Assembly (NCBI RefSeq): GCF_010111755.1
Contig: NC_088951.1
Coordinates: forward strand, 248,001 to 312,000
Reading direction: 5' to 3'
DNA: 64,000 bases
From: Nakaseomyces glabratus
Taxonomy: Eukaryota > Ascomycota > Saccharomycetes > Saccharomycetales > Saccharomycetaceae
In this document: positions 53,201 through 62,181 of the stretch, one piece after another
How positions within the stretch are numbered: position 1 is the first letter of the stretch
How the letters are laid out: every line of letters starts with the position of its first letter
The notes under the pieces: model-generated
What the model saw: only the letters and a program-made list of their open reading frames with translations
Databases searched by the model: none
Told to the model about the DNA's origin: nothing
Program-made: the position numbers and the translations under genes

Positions 53201-53431
53201 CTCTTCAGTTTTCTGGTTCAGCTTCGCTATGCTCTTATCCACGTCGTTCTCCTCCAGAAACCTATGCAGGTCACGCACGAACTCTTCGCGCTTACCCTTC
53301 ACCAGCATAACGTCATCGAGCCGCGAAAGGCAGTACAGCTGGCTAAGCTTGCTGCTTCGCTGGCTCAGGATCTCCTTCTTGCCCTCTCCAGCAGTCGTGG
53401 GAGTCACAGATCGCGACGACGATACCGACAT
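50282..53431 (-). CDS. EAF1: NuA4 acetyltransferase scaffold Eaf1 (Vid21)
   Basis: 1049 aa (S. cerevisiae 982 aa). Platform subunit of the NuA4 histone H4/H2A acetyltransferase in the nucleus. HSA domain at about 285-365 (RRSGLWSLRQPKRFVDGWNR ... AQAVQDYWTYGK), which binds actin/Arp4, and a SANT/Myb domain at about 650-710 (PTIWLPEDDQELVKNISTYA ... RTPWQCFERFVQL). Between them an acidic Asp/Asn/Gly repeat, coded by imperfect TCATTA/CCATTA repeats at about 52004-52095. The C-terminus is Gln-rich (MQQQQQQQK). Matches YDR359C. Other open frames over this gene are shadows. Confidence 0.94.
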   Translation of the reverse strand: MSVSSSRSVTPTTAGEGKKEILSQRSSKLSQLYCLSRLDDVMLVKGKREEFVRDLHRFLEENDVDKSIAKLNQKTEERYVLKPLKIQRFRKSLGMGSKVFRGIKRSEHDIIRTKDNAIVYVREENPYSPSIEWVTRKRKLAEDQTQDVSYKRQKRSYEPIHQYQISKLPPKPTPIEKPSAVSKTLNEKLNEVYDTEERLDSRYNEGSIDSLESVYLMMKEIAPSMIPGGIPLAELRYMAQTLPLISLIPRAHKVLTSDMINQALHESRITVVSSRIEELRRSGLWSLRQPKRFVDGWNRENTHRGTLLKEAKWMREDFVEGKKYKIAVCTTLAQAVQDYWTYGKVCCVRCKPIHVPGEDTPNSNDRSDKSVDETLAKTVLVEPLVEPVDVDIVQDSVIENDEKGDDTKNVQANKETEKESQVANEDVDDVMKDVTEQDVDNDIAIDRNDGSDDNDNGNGNDNDNGNGNDNDNGNDSDNAIDTWLLQRRANPKDEIVPKKLPEISDEEYQRMKQSDKKSKIFKLTITENDLSGFQSTLLSEFPVYKGIDDEDSHINLDTLEMIPVSKSLVLPDFDHYYKIVEKQLIDEEQTLLQLSKRRGLFYGNRRNHYLRPPSVPSLKYLQNRTPTIWLPEDDQELVKNISTYAYNWDLISAQMTRMPSNSYLSNIERRTPWQCFERFVQLNEKFSFSDLKGPRAHAAQQWLIEAHKFQQRQNRRISPLGVGPESIQRGHRRLRWASIFEAMRKTIKKRENAPRPNPTQPRKMLDSKNMKVPTPAEMSALKAQRDEAIRRDIQLRRTAKNRLQVKQNPQVSKSKQSQKQGSPSLSRQQHPVPPNGQRPVNLPVGSQFRVDNMQQQQQQQKQYDARFVQKQAMQGNAGKIVSSAAAPEKVPNTSYTNVVNKQITPAMQAQNEQRIAAENKLINSYVKKIIKQNPGVSPEIALKAAQSYLTTMKNQQAQKRFKDSKLNSASGAQVKNIPQPGESVNLSQQGMSVMNRGVPSPVQTDPRQIYAGRASNAPGKPVTTVDTIPETVQTMKSPTPQEILKKFQK
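52004..52095. repeat. (NATTAC)n/(NATTAT)n minisatellite inside EAF1
   Basis: Hexanucleotide-like imperfect repeats in frame, coding Asn-Asp-Asn-Gly runs in the acidic linker of Eaf1. Length is a multiple of three, so changes stay in frame. Confidence 0.8.
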
Positions 53432-53965
53432 AGTCTCTATAATTTGATCTGTCTGTTCCTACTAAACTTTTTCCTTTCCTGTGCACGTTACTTCTATATC
53501 AATCCAATCTGAACATTGACGCGTGTCTCTCAATTATTCCACAGGGCACAGCTCAACTGATGATCCAGAGATGCAAATAAACCAAACTGTTATCCAAATT
53601 TCACGCAAAAAAAACGACACAAACGCCAGCCAAGAAGAAGACAAAGAGCAGACACGGGGGGATCAACAGTAAAACCTTATCTGCAGCCAATATCCAATAC
53701 CAGAACCCTCCAGGAACGTCCAATACCTGCCGATTCGCACCGTTTTGTGCGTATTTTGGCAGTTTTTATTGACCCGGAAAAGGTCAAAAGTTCGCCAATT
53801 TTCATCAATTTTTTCTTTCCGCGAAAACATCAACAAAGCATGTGATGGTTACGTACAGAGCTACGATAATACCGGCTTGGGCATGTCGTCTCTTTGGCTT
53901 CTATATGCTCATATATAGTTAATATACGCTTATGTATAGGGTCGAAAATCTGCCTGTGATAATTC
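53432..53965. promoter_or_regulatory. EAF1 promoter and BCP1 3' flank
   Basis: 534 bases. A short A-rich tract lies near 53607 and a T-rich tract near 53807. No gene or clear factor site. Confidence 0.5.
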
Positions 53966-54796
53966 CTACCAGGTGGATACTTCCTGTTCGAATTCGTTGA
54001 TGCTCTTCACCAGGCTGTCGTGGTCTATAATGATGTATGATGCGATGAGGCCCTTCTTGGACTCGCCATCGAAGTGCACTTTGGCGTGCTTCTCGAAGAA
54101 CCTGTCCTCCTCGTGGAAGTAGTCTACCTCGCTCTTGCCCCTGACTCTCTTCTTCGACCTGGCGCTGGCGTCTCCTTCTGCCTCGTCCATATCGAAGTTG
54201 ACCTCGTACTTCCTGCTCACTATCACGTAGAAGTCGAACGGTTTGCCCTCGTTTGCTGCTGCCGCGTCCTCCATGGTGATGCGGTACAGCGGCGTGACTA
54301 CCTCTGGTGGCATGTTGATCAGCCTCTCGCTCATCACCAGCGCACAGCTCTTGTTGCCCGTGTTGTCCAGCGTCTGCAGGAAAGTCTCAATCCTAGTGTC
54401 CAGCTTCCGCAAGTACTTCGCATAGTCGCTGTCCTTGTTCTCCTTGTAGTTGATGAAGGACAGGAAACAGTACGGGTCAGACTCCTTACCGTCCGTCTTG
54501 ATGGTAGTGGTTGGCGAGGAAAGTATCAGATCAGACAGCGCACTCAGCTGAACACGGTTGCTCTCCTGCGGACCCAACAACTGGCGGATCAAGTGCTTCA
54601 CCGCATGAAAGTCTACATCGGGGTTCCCATCAAAGAAATCAAAGTCTATGTTCACTATCTCTTGCTCCTCATCCCCAGCATTCTCCTCCTCAGAGTCCGT
54701 GCTGCTGATATCAATCTCAGACTCCTCGTCCTCGTTAACAGGATCGTTCCTACGCTTCCTGTTGCCCAGTTCACTCAGTTTAATAGCCTGCACCAT
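53966..54796 (-). CDS. BCP1: Bcp1, Rpl23 chaperone (BCCIP family)
   Basis: 276 aa (S. cerevisiae Bcp1 283 aa). Acidic N-terminus with nuclear-localisation-like KRRNDP (residues 14-19) and STDSEEENAGDEEQE, then the BCCIP domain (VNIDFDFFDGNPDVDFHAVKHLIRQLLG; EEDRFFEKHAKVHF; GLIASYIIIDHDSLVKSI). Nuclear chaperone for ribosomal protein Rpl23, also needed for export of Mss4. Matches YDR361C. Confidence 0.94.
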   Translation of the reverse strand: MVQAIKLSELGNRKRRNDPVNEDEESEIDISSTDSEEENAGDEEQEIVNIDFDFFDGNPDVDFHAVKHLIRQLLGPQESNRVQLSALSDLILSSPTTTIKTDGKESDPYCFLSFINYKENKDSDYAKYLRKLDTRIETFLQTLDNTGNKSCALVMSERLINMPPEVVTPLYRITMEDAAAANEGKPFDFYVIVSRKYEVNFDMDEAEGDASARSKKRVRGKSEVDYFHEEDRFFEKHAKVHFDGESKKGLIASYIIIDHDSLVKSINEFEQEVSTW

Positions 54797-55020
54797 CTCT
54801 CAATACCTTGCCACTACTGAACTAAACTCATACCTTCTCCCTTGCTCCCCCCACACCATCAGCCATCCACAAACTTGTACTTCCATCTTCTCGATGCTCA
54901 TCGCCAAAATTTTTCAATTCGCAATTCGAAGTGAAGTTGCTGAAACGGTGCTGGAGCTGCAAAACAGGCGAGTTACAATTTGACTCTTATATATTACGTA
55001 CTTGCTATTTACGACACACT

Positions 55021-57096
55021 CTACTTCTCACCGATTCTCTCTATTGTTACAATACCAGCGCTGATGGAGAAGCTGTAGAACCTGCCGCACTCCGTGGACT
55101 CGTTCCACTTGGTAGCGGTGATGGCCACCTGTGGGGCGTCCAGCTCGATGGTGCTAATCTCCCCGCCGCCGGCTTTCTCCACCTCGTAGTTAGGATCCAG
55201 GCGGTACTGGTCCGCAGAAGGGTTGTAGTCCCACTTCCACAACCGTAGAGTCCGCCCGACGCTGGCGACGTTCTTAACACCCGTCAGCAACCGCCTCACG
55301 GCGTTTGTGATGTACAGTCCGCCGGAGCTGAGCCCACTGAGCAACATGGGGTGTAGTGTCGACGCCGACAGTGCTGTCACTGTGGTGGGCATGGACCCCA
55401 TTGAGTGCTGTGCGAACGAGGCACGCGGTGGGACCGCACGAACGATGTTGGCACCGTCTGTGCAGAAGAAACTATACAGCTTCGGCATGTATACTATCGG
55501 GAACTGGTTACCACCACGATACCTACTCGTCTTCACTTTAGAGGTGTGTATGCTGGCAGGGTCAAATATGTAGAAATACCCGTCTAGCGAAACCGCACCG
55601 ATGGTGCTAGCTTCAAACTCCGAGTGCGCTGTGACTATGGTCGATATGTAGGTGGAGCATACTTGCAAATAATACGAGGGCCTTTGCAACGCCTGTGTAT
55701 CGCAAAGGTCAAACTCCGCAACGTAACCGTTTTGGAACCCACATATAACTCGGCTCACGCTAACAAAATCAAACGTCGTCACACAGTTGCCCTTAACCCC
55801 CAGTGCAATATTTGTGGCTTGGCAAAGAACAGGCTCCTCACTAGCTGTTGTAGGGATATTCAAGGACCTCACTGTACCCTCTTGACAAGCAAAGAATAAG
55901 GCGCCAATCGTGTCTTCAGTCTGATCAAGAGCCTCGTGCCACTTCAAATCCCATACTTCTCCATACGGATGTAAGATATCATGTATTTTCTCAAGCGAGA
56001 GAGTGTGCGGATCAAATCTAAACACCTGCAAGCACGCAATATGCTCTTCTTTACCAAACATCCGCAAATGCTTATCATCTGGCTCCTGGCCGTACTGAGA
56101 AAGTGCCAACACTAGGTACTGAACCTGCTCGTCGCCTCTCTTGGTGGTGTGCCAGGCCATGTCGGTGACAAAAGCCCCAGCGTTGTATACTAGCCCGTAG
56201 CGTTGATAAGTAGGGAGCACAGGGAGTTCTGCTTTCTGACCTGCAGATAGAGAGATACCAGTTTCTCCAATTTGACAATCAATGGGCTCTGCTCTCACTT
56301 TAAAGAGGGCATTGTACTCTTTCTCTGAAACAGCACCAAACTGTGCTGGGTGTGCATCCATGGATGCCCAAATATGTGCAATATCGTCCTGTAAATCTCT
56401 ACCAGCGTTTGGCAACTCGCTGCTGTGCTTTGATTCAAACCAGAAAGGCGATGTGGGCTCAATGGTTTCCTGTCTTACGTTGAACAAATCGTTCTCGAAG
56501 CATTCCTTGACAATGGCCAGCTTCAACAGCTTGGCCCGATCCAGGCCGTAGATCCTCTCGATCTTGTCCCTGGCGGAGGACAGGTCCTTCAAAGTCCTGA
56601 TGATCCTGCCTTTCTGCAGCAGCGTAGACGCGATGCCTCTCTTTTTCGATAAAATCCTCACTTTCTTCTGTTTCTTGGCCCTGGGCTGAAACTCAACGTC
56701 AATTGCATCGTCTCCATCTACATAGTCGTCGCCATCATCGCCATCGTCGCCGTCGTCACCGTCGTCTTCCTGGTGCACGTACTCCTCGTCGCCGTCATCG
56801 TCTTTAAGCTTGGCGTCTATCACAGCGTCGTCAACCGCAGCAGCGCCAGCGGCGCCAGCAGCAGCAGCATCGTCAATTGGCGTCACTGCAGCCGCTTCCA
56901 CAACCTTCCGTGGCCTCCCACGCCTCCTCAACTTACGCCCGGCACCTTCATCCTTGGCAGTGCCCTTACCCTTGGCAGTGCTGGCGTTGGCGACCGCACC
57001 TTCCATGCTCTTCAGCGCCGCCACAGCTATACTCTCGCTGGCCGTCTCATCAATGGCATGTTTGCGAGGCCTGCCTCTGCCCCTCTTCTTGTCCAT
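55021..57096 (-). CDS. TFC6: TFIIIC subunit tau91 (Tfc6)
   Basis: 691 aa from ATG at 57094-57096; the frame is open upstream without ATG. S. cerevisiae Tfc6 is 672 aa. Part of the tauB module that holds the B-box of tRNA genes. Two AT-hook-like motifs, RGRGRPRK (about 5-12) and RRRGRPRK (about 55-62), lie in a low-complexity Ala/Asp-rich N-terminus with strings of Asp/Gly (GDDGDDGDD). The C-terminal 430 residues form a WD-like propeller (GEVWDLKWHEAL, TIGAVSLDGYFYIFDP, GRTLRLWKWDYNPS). Matches YDR362C. Head to head with ESC2 (146 bp apart). Confidence 0.93.
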   Translation of the reverse strand: MDKKRGRGRPRKHAIDETASESIAVAALKSMEGAVANASTAKGKGTAKDEGAGRKLRRRGRPRKVVEAAAVTPIDDAAAAGAAGAAAVDDAVIDAKLKDDDGDEEYVHQEDDGDDGDDGDDGDDYVDGDDAIDVEFQPRAKKQKKVRILSKKRGIASTLLQKGRIIRTLKDLSSARDKIERIYGLDRAKLLKLAIVKECFENDLFNVRQETIEPTSPFWFESKHSSELPNAGRDLQDDIAHIWASMDAHPAQFGAVSEKEYNALFKVRAEPIDCQIGETGISLSAGQKAELPVLPTYQRYGLVYNAGAFVTDMAWHTTKRGDEQVQYLVLALSQYGQEPDDKHLRMFGKEEHIACLQVFRFDPHTLSLEKIHDILHPYGEVWDLKWHEALDQTEDTIGALFFACQEGTVRSLNIPTTASEEPVLCQATNIALGVKGNCVTTFDFVSVSRVICGFQNGYVAEFDLCDTQALQRPSYYLQVCSTYISTIVTAHSEFEASTIGAVSLDGYFYIFDPASIHTSKVKTSRYRGGNQFPIVYMPKLYSFFCTDGANIVRAVPPRASFAQHSMGSMPTTVTALSASTLHPMLLSGLSSGGLYITNAVRRLLTGVKNVASVGRTLRLWKWDYNPSADQYRLDPNYEVEKAGGGEISTIELDAPQVAITATKWNESTECGRFYSFSISAGIVTIERIGEK

Positions 57097-57242
57097 GGTC
57101 CCTTGTCCTGTCTGGGCTGTAGTGGTCGATGGCTGTTTTGCCAGCTTTTTTGTTTTTAAAAGCAAAAGCTGGTGGTGAATGGCAGATGGTAATGGGAGCT
57201 CGCTGAGAGCTGGGAGGTGAGAGCTCGCTGAGGGTGAATACG

Positions 57243-58352
57243 ATGGATTTCAGCGACGAGGACTCTGACGAGTTCTTCATGGGGACTTCCGAGGACGTGG
57301 AGGAGCGGTTGCAGCAGGCGATGGCCTCGCGGGCGCCGCAAGCACCGAATGCAGAACCAGCACCAGTACAAGAGCCACATGCAGAAGCAGAAGCAGAACT
57401 AGAGCCAGAAGCAGAAGGACCGTCACAGGAGCAAGTGCGAGGGCAGGATGTGGTGGTTATAGAAGGGGACACAGAGGGGAGTGGATCGGAGGGCTCGAGC
57501 GACAGCGAAGGCTCGAGCGACAGCGGTGCACAGGACACATACCGCGGAGATAAAGAGTACGAGGTGCGTACGCGGTCTGGGATGAAGCGTGCACGCACGG
57601 TGGAGGACGAGAACGACCTGTTCTTCCAGAGCATTGCGAAGCGGAGCCAGAGTCTGCCGGTGCAGGACGGTTCTGGTGCAGTGCGGCAGGACAAGGTGTA
57701 CTATGTGCAGTTTATATCGCATGTGGACGGCACGAAGGGGAAGTCAGTGCAGGTGAAGGCGCTGGGGAGCCACCCGTTCTCGAAGCTTGTAGCTGCGGCG
57801 CTGAGCGGACTCATGCGGGCGCACAGGCTGCCCTCGGTGATGAGGCCGCTGTACCAGCCGGAGAGCGTCGTGAGCTACTGGAACCGGGCGAAAGTGCTGG
57901 GGTTCATGACCTGCGATACGCTGCGGGTGCCGCAGCGGTACGGCAGCGACTACCTGGAGATCCAGCTGGTGCCCGTGAAGGAGGAAGCGCAGTACCTGGA
58001 GCAAGAAGTATTCGAGGAGCCAGAGCGTGCGCCCACGCCGGAAGAGGACGCCGAAGAGGAGTTTGAACGGGAGCTGCGCGACGCCAAGGAGGTCAGGGCA
58101 CCCGTGGTGGACCTCGAGTCCGAGGAAGTGCTCCGGGTGGCACTGCAAGGCCAAGACAACAAGAAAGTGTACGTGAACGTGAAGCCCACGACCACGTTCG
58201 CCCGCATGATCGAGTACTACCGCACGCAGAAACAGCTGCCGCGAAGCACACAGATAACACTGGCACTCGACGACGAGCCACTAGACCCACACGCCACGGT
58301 CAAGTCCCAGGATATAGAGGACGAGGACATGCTGGAGGTAAGATTATCGTAA
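57243..58352 (+). CDS. ESC2: SUMO-like-domain protein Esc2
   Basis: 369 aa from ATG at 57243 (S. cerevisiae Esc2 456 aa, so clearly shorter). Rad60/Esc2/NIP45 (RENi) family: acidic N-terminus (MDFSDEDSDEFFMG; EAEAEAELEPEAEG), then two SUMO-like domains at about 150-245 (KVYYVQFISHVDG...) and 297-369 (LRVALQGQDNKKVYVNVKP ... DEDMLEVRLS). Promotes recombination-linked replication fork repair with Mus81 and Smc5/6, and silencing. Very GC-rich codon choice with strong G/C third positions. Matches YDR363W. Confidence 0.92.
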   Translation: MDFSDEDSDEFFMGTSEDVEERLQQAMASRAPQAPNAEPAPVQEPHAEAEAELEPEAEGPSQEQVRGQDVVVIEGDTEGSGSEGSSDSEGSSDSGAQDTYRGDKEYEVRTRSGMKRARTVEDENDLFFQSIAKRSQSLPVQDGSGAVRQDKVYYVQFISHVDGTKGKSVQVKALGSHPFSKLVAAALSGLMRAHRLPSVMRPLYQPESVVSYWNRAKVLGFMTCDTLRVPQRYGSDYLEIQLVPVKEEAQYLEQEVFEEPERAPTPEEDAEEEFERELRDAKEVRAPVVDLESEEVLRVALQGQDNKKVYVNVKPTTTFARMIEYYRTQKQLPRSTQITLALDDEPLDPHATVKSQDIEDEDMLEVRLS

Positions 58353-58501
58353 GTCCCAGCCGCAAAAACACTCCAAAGACTGGGGGCAACCTTATTACCA
58401 TCACTACCGACGTCCCTCTTAAGCAAATTTCAGGAAGCGAAGAATATAAAGAGAGCTGGGAGAGCTGGGAGAGCTGGGAGAGAGAGCAGAGACACTTTAG
58501 C

Positions 58502-58510
58502 TTTGCCACG
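58502..58510 (-). promoter_or_regulatory. Near-PACE (Rpn4-type) motif before SEM1
   Basis: CGTGGCAAA on the minus strand, 8 of 9 to the PACE consensus GGTGGCAAA, 26 bp before the SEM1 ATG. Rpn4 drives proteasome genes through PACE. Being so near the ATG it could lie in the leader. Confidence 0.4.
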
Positions 58511-58535
58511 AGTGCCATCTACATATACAGCGACA

Positions 58536-58808
58536 ATGGACGAGAAGAACGTTGAAGAGCGGAGGACGCTAGAGGAGGACGACGAGTTTGAGGACTTCCC
58601 TGTGGATACGTGGGGGGACAAGGACACAGTGGCCAGCACCAGCGCCACCAATGGCACTAGTGCCACCAATGGCACTAGTGCCACCAACGGCATTGGTGGC
58701 ACCAGTGGCACCAATGGCAAGCGCAACATCATATGGGAGGAGAACTGGGACGACGTGGAGGCAGACGACGACTTCACACAGGAGCTGCGGGCAGAGCTGC
58801 AGAAGTAA
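58536..58808 (+). CDS. SEM1: Sem1/Dss1, proteasome lid and TREX-2 subunit
   Basis: 90 aa from ATG at 58536 (S. cerevisiae Sem1 89 aa). Acidic, intrinsically disordered. Two conserved acidic-aromatic blocks, EEDDEFEDFPVDTW (about 14-27) and IIWEENWDDVEADDDFTQEL (about 68-86), separated by a Thr/Ser/Ala/Asn/Gly repeat (TSATNG three times) that differs from other yeasts. Acts in assembly of the 26S lid, in TREX-2 mRNA export and with other PCI complexes. Upstream (58451-58490) is a (gagctggga)n repeat. Matches YDR363W-A. Confidence 0.95.
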   Translation: MDEKNVEERRTLEEDDEFEDFPVDTWGDKDTVASTSATNGTSATNGTSATNGIGGTSGTNGKRNIIWEENWDDVEADDDFTQELRAELQK

Positions 58809-58977
58809 TAGGCCCCAAAAAATGCTGCAACTGCGGAGCGAAAAGAGAGTCGGTGCTACGGTAGCACTACGCCTATGAGACAGCCACTAGGATATATAAT
58901 ACACCAATAGCCACGCAATATAGCTGTATGTATCGAATAATATGAGTATTGCTCTTTAAGAAATGGAGTTTACCCGG

Positions 58978-58986
58978 TTTGCCACA
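58978..58986 (-). promoter_or_regulatory. Near-PACE (Rpn4-type) motif before RPT5
   Basis: TGTGGCAAA on the minus strand, 8 of 9 to GGTGGCAAA, about 130 bp before the RPT5 ATG. A normal position for Rpn4 control of a proteasome gene. Confidence 0.5.
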
Positions 58987-59117
58987 ACCCCTTCAAGCTG
59001 GAAAAAGTATAAAAAGGCGGGAGTTTTGGGCGAGTGGATAGCCCATTCCCTTGGAAGGTCCTTGGAAGGAGAAGTAGCAGACGGTAAGTAACAGGACGGG
59101 GAATTGGACACGCTGAG

Positions 59118-60407
59118 ATGAGTACTTTAGAGGAATTGGATGTTGAAGACGGGCTGGACCAGGAGATTCTGGGGCTTTCGGCGCAGGAGCTGCAGACGAG
59201 GAGCAAGCTGCTGGACAACGAGATCCGTATCTTCCGGTCTGAGTTGCAGCGGTTGTCGCACGAGAACAATGTGATGCTGGAGAAGATCAAGGACAACAAG
59301 GAGAAGATCAAGAACAACCGGAAGCTGCCATACCTGGTGGCGAATATCGTTGAGGTCATGGACATGGATGAGATTGAGGACAAGGAGAACAGCGAGTCTG
59401 CGACGCAAGGTGGCAATGTTAACCTGGACAACACGGCCAACGGGAAGGCCGCTGTGATAAAGACCTCCTCGAGGCAGACGGTGTTCCTGCCCATGGTTGG
59501 CCTGGTAGACCCCGACAAGCTGAAACCGAACGATCTTGTGGGTGTGAACAAGGACTCGTACTTGATCCTGGACACGCTGCCTTCGGAGTTCGACTCGCGT
59601 GTGAAGGCCATGGAGGTCGACGAGAAGCCCACGGAGACTTACTCTGACGTCGGTGGTCTGGACAAGCAGATCGAGGAGCTGGTAGAGGCCATCGTGCTGC
59701 CAATGAAGCGTGCCGACAAATTCAAAGAACTGGGTATAAGGGCACCAAAGGGTGCGCTGATGTACGGTCCACCAGGTACCGGTAAGACCTTGTTAGCCCG
59801 TGCCTGTGCGGCTCAGACAAATGCCACTTTCTTGAAACTGGCCGCCCCACAGCTGGTGCAGATGTTCATCGGTGAAGGTGCAAAATTAGTCCGTGACGCG
59901 TTCGCCCTGGCAAAGGAGAAGGCGCCAGCTATCATCTTTATCGATGAACTGGACGCCATCGGTACAAAACGTTTCGATTCTGAAAAGTCGGGTGATAGAG
60001 AAGTGCAAAGAACTATGTTGGAGCTTTTGAACCAGCTGGATGGTTTCAGTTCGGATGACCGTGTCAAAGTGCTAGCAGCCACAAACAGAGTAGACGTGTT
60101 GGATCCAGCGCTGCTGAGATCCGGAAGACTGGATAGAAAGATCGAATTCCCATTACCAACAGAGGACTCAAGAGCCCAAATTCTACAGATCCATTCCAGA
60201 AAAATGACTACAGATGATGACATCAACTGGCAAGAACTAGCAAGATCTACAGACGAATTCAACGGTGCTCAACTGAAAGCTGTCACCGTCGAAGCCGGTA
60301 TGCTAGCATTAAGAAATGGTCAATCATCGGTGAAACATGAAGACTTTGTAGAGGCAATTGGTGAAGTTCAAGCTAGAAAATCAAAGTCTGTTTCCTTCTA
60401 TGCCTAG
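59118..60407 (+). CDS. RPT5: 26S proteasome ATPase subunit Rpt5
   Basis: 429 aa (S. cerevisiae Rpt5 434 aa), very highly conserved. N-terminal coiled coil (about 20-70), OB domain (about 90-160), AAA+ domain with Walker A GPPGTGKT (about 216-224), Walker [12 protein letters not shown], arginine-finger region DRKIEFPLP, and C-terminal HbYX ending FYA that docks into the alpha ring. One of six base ATPases that unfold substrates. In S. cerevisiae this gene is on chromosome XV (YOR117W) near GCY1; here it lies between SEM1 and CDC40, so this lineage kept the copy on this track. Confidence 0.98.
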   Translation: MSTLEELDVEDGLDQEILGLSAQELQTRSKLLDNEIRIFRSELQRLSHENNVMLEKIKDNKEKIKNNRKLPYLVANIVEVMDMDEIEDKENSESATQGGNVNLDNTANGKAAVIKTSSRQTVFLPMVGLVDPDKLKPNDLVGVNKDSYLILDTLPSEFDSRVKAMEVDEKPTETYSDVGGLDKQIEELVEAIVLPMKRADKFKELGIRAPKGALMYGPPGTGKTLLARACAAQTNATFLKLAAPQLVQMFIGEGAKLVRDAFALAKEKAPAIIFIDELDAIGTKRFDSEKSGDREVQRTMLELLNQLDGFSSDDRVKVLAATNRVDVLDPALLRSGRLDRKIEFPLPTEDSRAQILQIHSRKMTTDDDINWQELARSTDEFNGAQLKAVTVEAGMLALRNGQSSVKHEDFVEAIGEVQARKSKSVSFYA

Positions 60408-60613
60408 TGCATCAAAAATATTTGTCTATAGGAAGTAATCAGAAGCTTAAAATAAGGTCGATAAAATGACAACTTTCTTCATTGCATGTGATATAATTAG
60501 TAATAGTTATATTTCAAAATTAAATAAATATACACCTCTGTATCTATAATAATGATAGTAAACTCACACAGATATGGATCTAGCTTATCAATAACTGCTT
60601 AAATAGAATGCTT

Positions 60614-61939
60614 TCAATCAAGAACAAATATACGACCATCAGGCCCAGAGCATATTACTTTACTTGTTTCCTTGGGATGCCAACTAACCTGAGTGATAGG
60701 TGACTTAGTAGGCAGTTTTAGGTCACAAAGTTTCCTATTTGTATTCCAATCCCAGAGAAACAATTGACCTCTGGCATCACCTGAGCACAAAAATCTTCCA
60801 TCCGGTGAGAATGTCAGTCCAATACCGTATCCAGCGGAATTGTGACCTTTGAACTTCTTATTTGGGTGCATTTTATACTTTGGCTTCATGCTATAAGAGT
60901 AAATTACGCTATCCATACTTTGCGTTGAGAAGTAATTGTGTTCTGGATGAATGCCAATATATGGCATAGAATGCTGGGTGGTATCACTGATCTGTTTAAT
61001 CGGAATATTAACTTGGTTGTTCCATATACGCAACGTCTTATCTTCGGAGGAAGAAATAAACTTAGAACCATCAGGAAAATACTTTATTGCCAATATGCTG
61101 CTTAAGTGGTGGTCATAAACCTGCACCAATCCGTCCTTTTCTGATACCCTGGTATCGTAATGCTTAATCTTACTGCTAGATAAGCCGACAACAAACTCAT
61201 TTCCACTCGTCGGTCTGAATTCGGCACTATTCGGTGTAGAGTATGTATTCAATCGTTTGGTCACTTTACCAGTCTCAGTATCCCAGATTTTGACCTGTTG
61301 GTCATATGAACCACTCAAGAATTGTGAGGAGTCGCTAGTGAAGTCCAAAGTCTTGATAGGCTTGGAATGGCCTACAAAATCCCGAAGACATTTCCGATCA
61401 TGGTAAAAATCCCACAACTTAACAGTATTATCGTTTCCTCCCGATAAAATGAGATGTCCAGTACCAGGTAGTAGCCTTAACGATGTAGTACCATTATGAT
61501 GCCCTTTGTAACGATAAATCACCTTCTTTGGCAAATAGCATTTAAATTGTGTGCGTTTGAAATCCACATCTACATCCGCAGGTGGGTGAAGGTAAGACCT
61601 ACCTTGATAGTCACGCTCCTTCCTACCATAGAAAGTAGACTTTTCATTCAGCAATTTTGTAGGGCCGTTAGCAGTTTCTTGGTCGTGGTCGCTATCAAAA
61701 AGGTCGTGCGCCCCACCATCATCTATATCCTGTACCGTCTTCTGGTCCACTTCAACATCCCATGAACCCCACGGTCCATCACCTTTCCTCTGCTTACGTC
61801 TGCGTTTCAACTCAGCTTTTGAGAACTTGAACTTTCTCTTTCCATTTTTGTCGAAACTTTCCTCAGCTACCGGCTTAGCCACTACTTCTTGATCCGACAA
61901 CTCATCAGAACTATCACTATAATGCGCTAATAAATCCAT
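60614..61939 (-). CDS. CDC40: Splicing factor Cdc40/Prp17, WD40
   Basis: 441 aa from ATG at 61937-61939 (S. cerevisiae 455 aa); the frame is open further up without ATG. N-terminal part basic and charged (KRKFKFSKAELKRRRKQRKGDGPWGSWD), then seven WD40 repeats from about residue 140 (GGNDNTVKLWDFYHDRKCLRDF, GSYDQQVKIWDTETGKVTKRL, SSEDKTLRIWNNQ). Needed for the second splicing step and for cell-cycle progression. Convergent with RPT5, divergent from KEI1. Matches YDR364C. Confidence 0.95.
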   Translation of the reverse strand: MDLLAHYSDSSDELSDQEVVAKPVAEESFDKNGKRKFKFSKAELKRRRKQRKGDGPWGSWDVEVDQKTVQDIDDGGAHDLFDSDHDQETANGPTKLLNEKSTFYGRKERDYQGRSYLHPPADVDVDFKRTQFKCYLPKKVIYRYKGHHNGTTSLRLLPGTGHLILSGGNDNTVKLWDFYHDRKCLRDFVGHSKPIKTLDFTSDSSQFLSGSYDQQVKIWDTETGKVTKRLNTYSTPNSAEFRPTSGNEFVVGLSSSKIKHYDTRVSEKDGLVQVYDHHLSSILAIKYFPDGSKFISSSEDKTLRIWNNQVNIPIKQISDTTQHSMPYIGIHPEHNYFSTQSMDSVIYSYSMKPKYKMHPNKKFKGHNSAGYGIGLTFSPDGRFLCSGDARGQLFLWDWNTNRKLCDLKLPTKSPITQVSWHPKETSKVICSGPDGRIFVLD

Positions 61940-62181
61940 TCCTTTGCCATAGTCATGTATACTGCTCAAATGCAATATTGTTGAGCTCACTGTTATTAAT
62001 GCTCATCGCATTTTTATTTTGCCAAATTTTTCAGTTTTGTGAAAAAAGTTCCTTTAAGTAAACATAATAGTAGTCAGCATGGATTGCTGATATTGACCCT
62101 CATATAGTTTAGACATTGGTGAGAACTACGTTGATTATAGCATAACTGACTTGTGAACTGTACGACTAGTCGAAACTTGCG

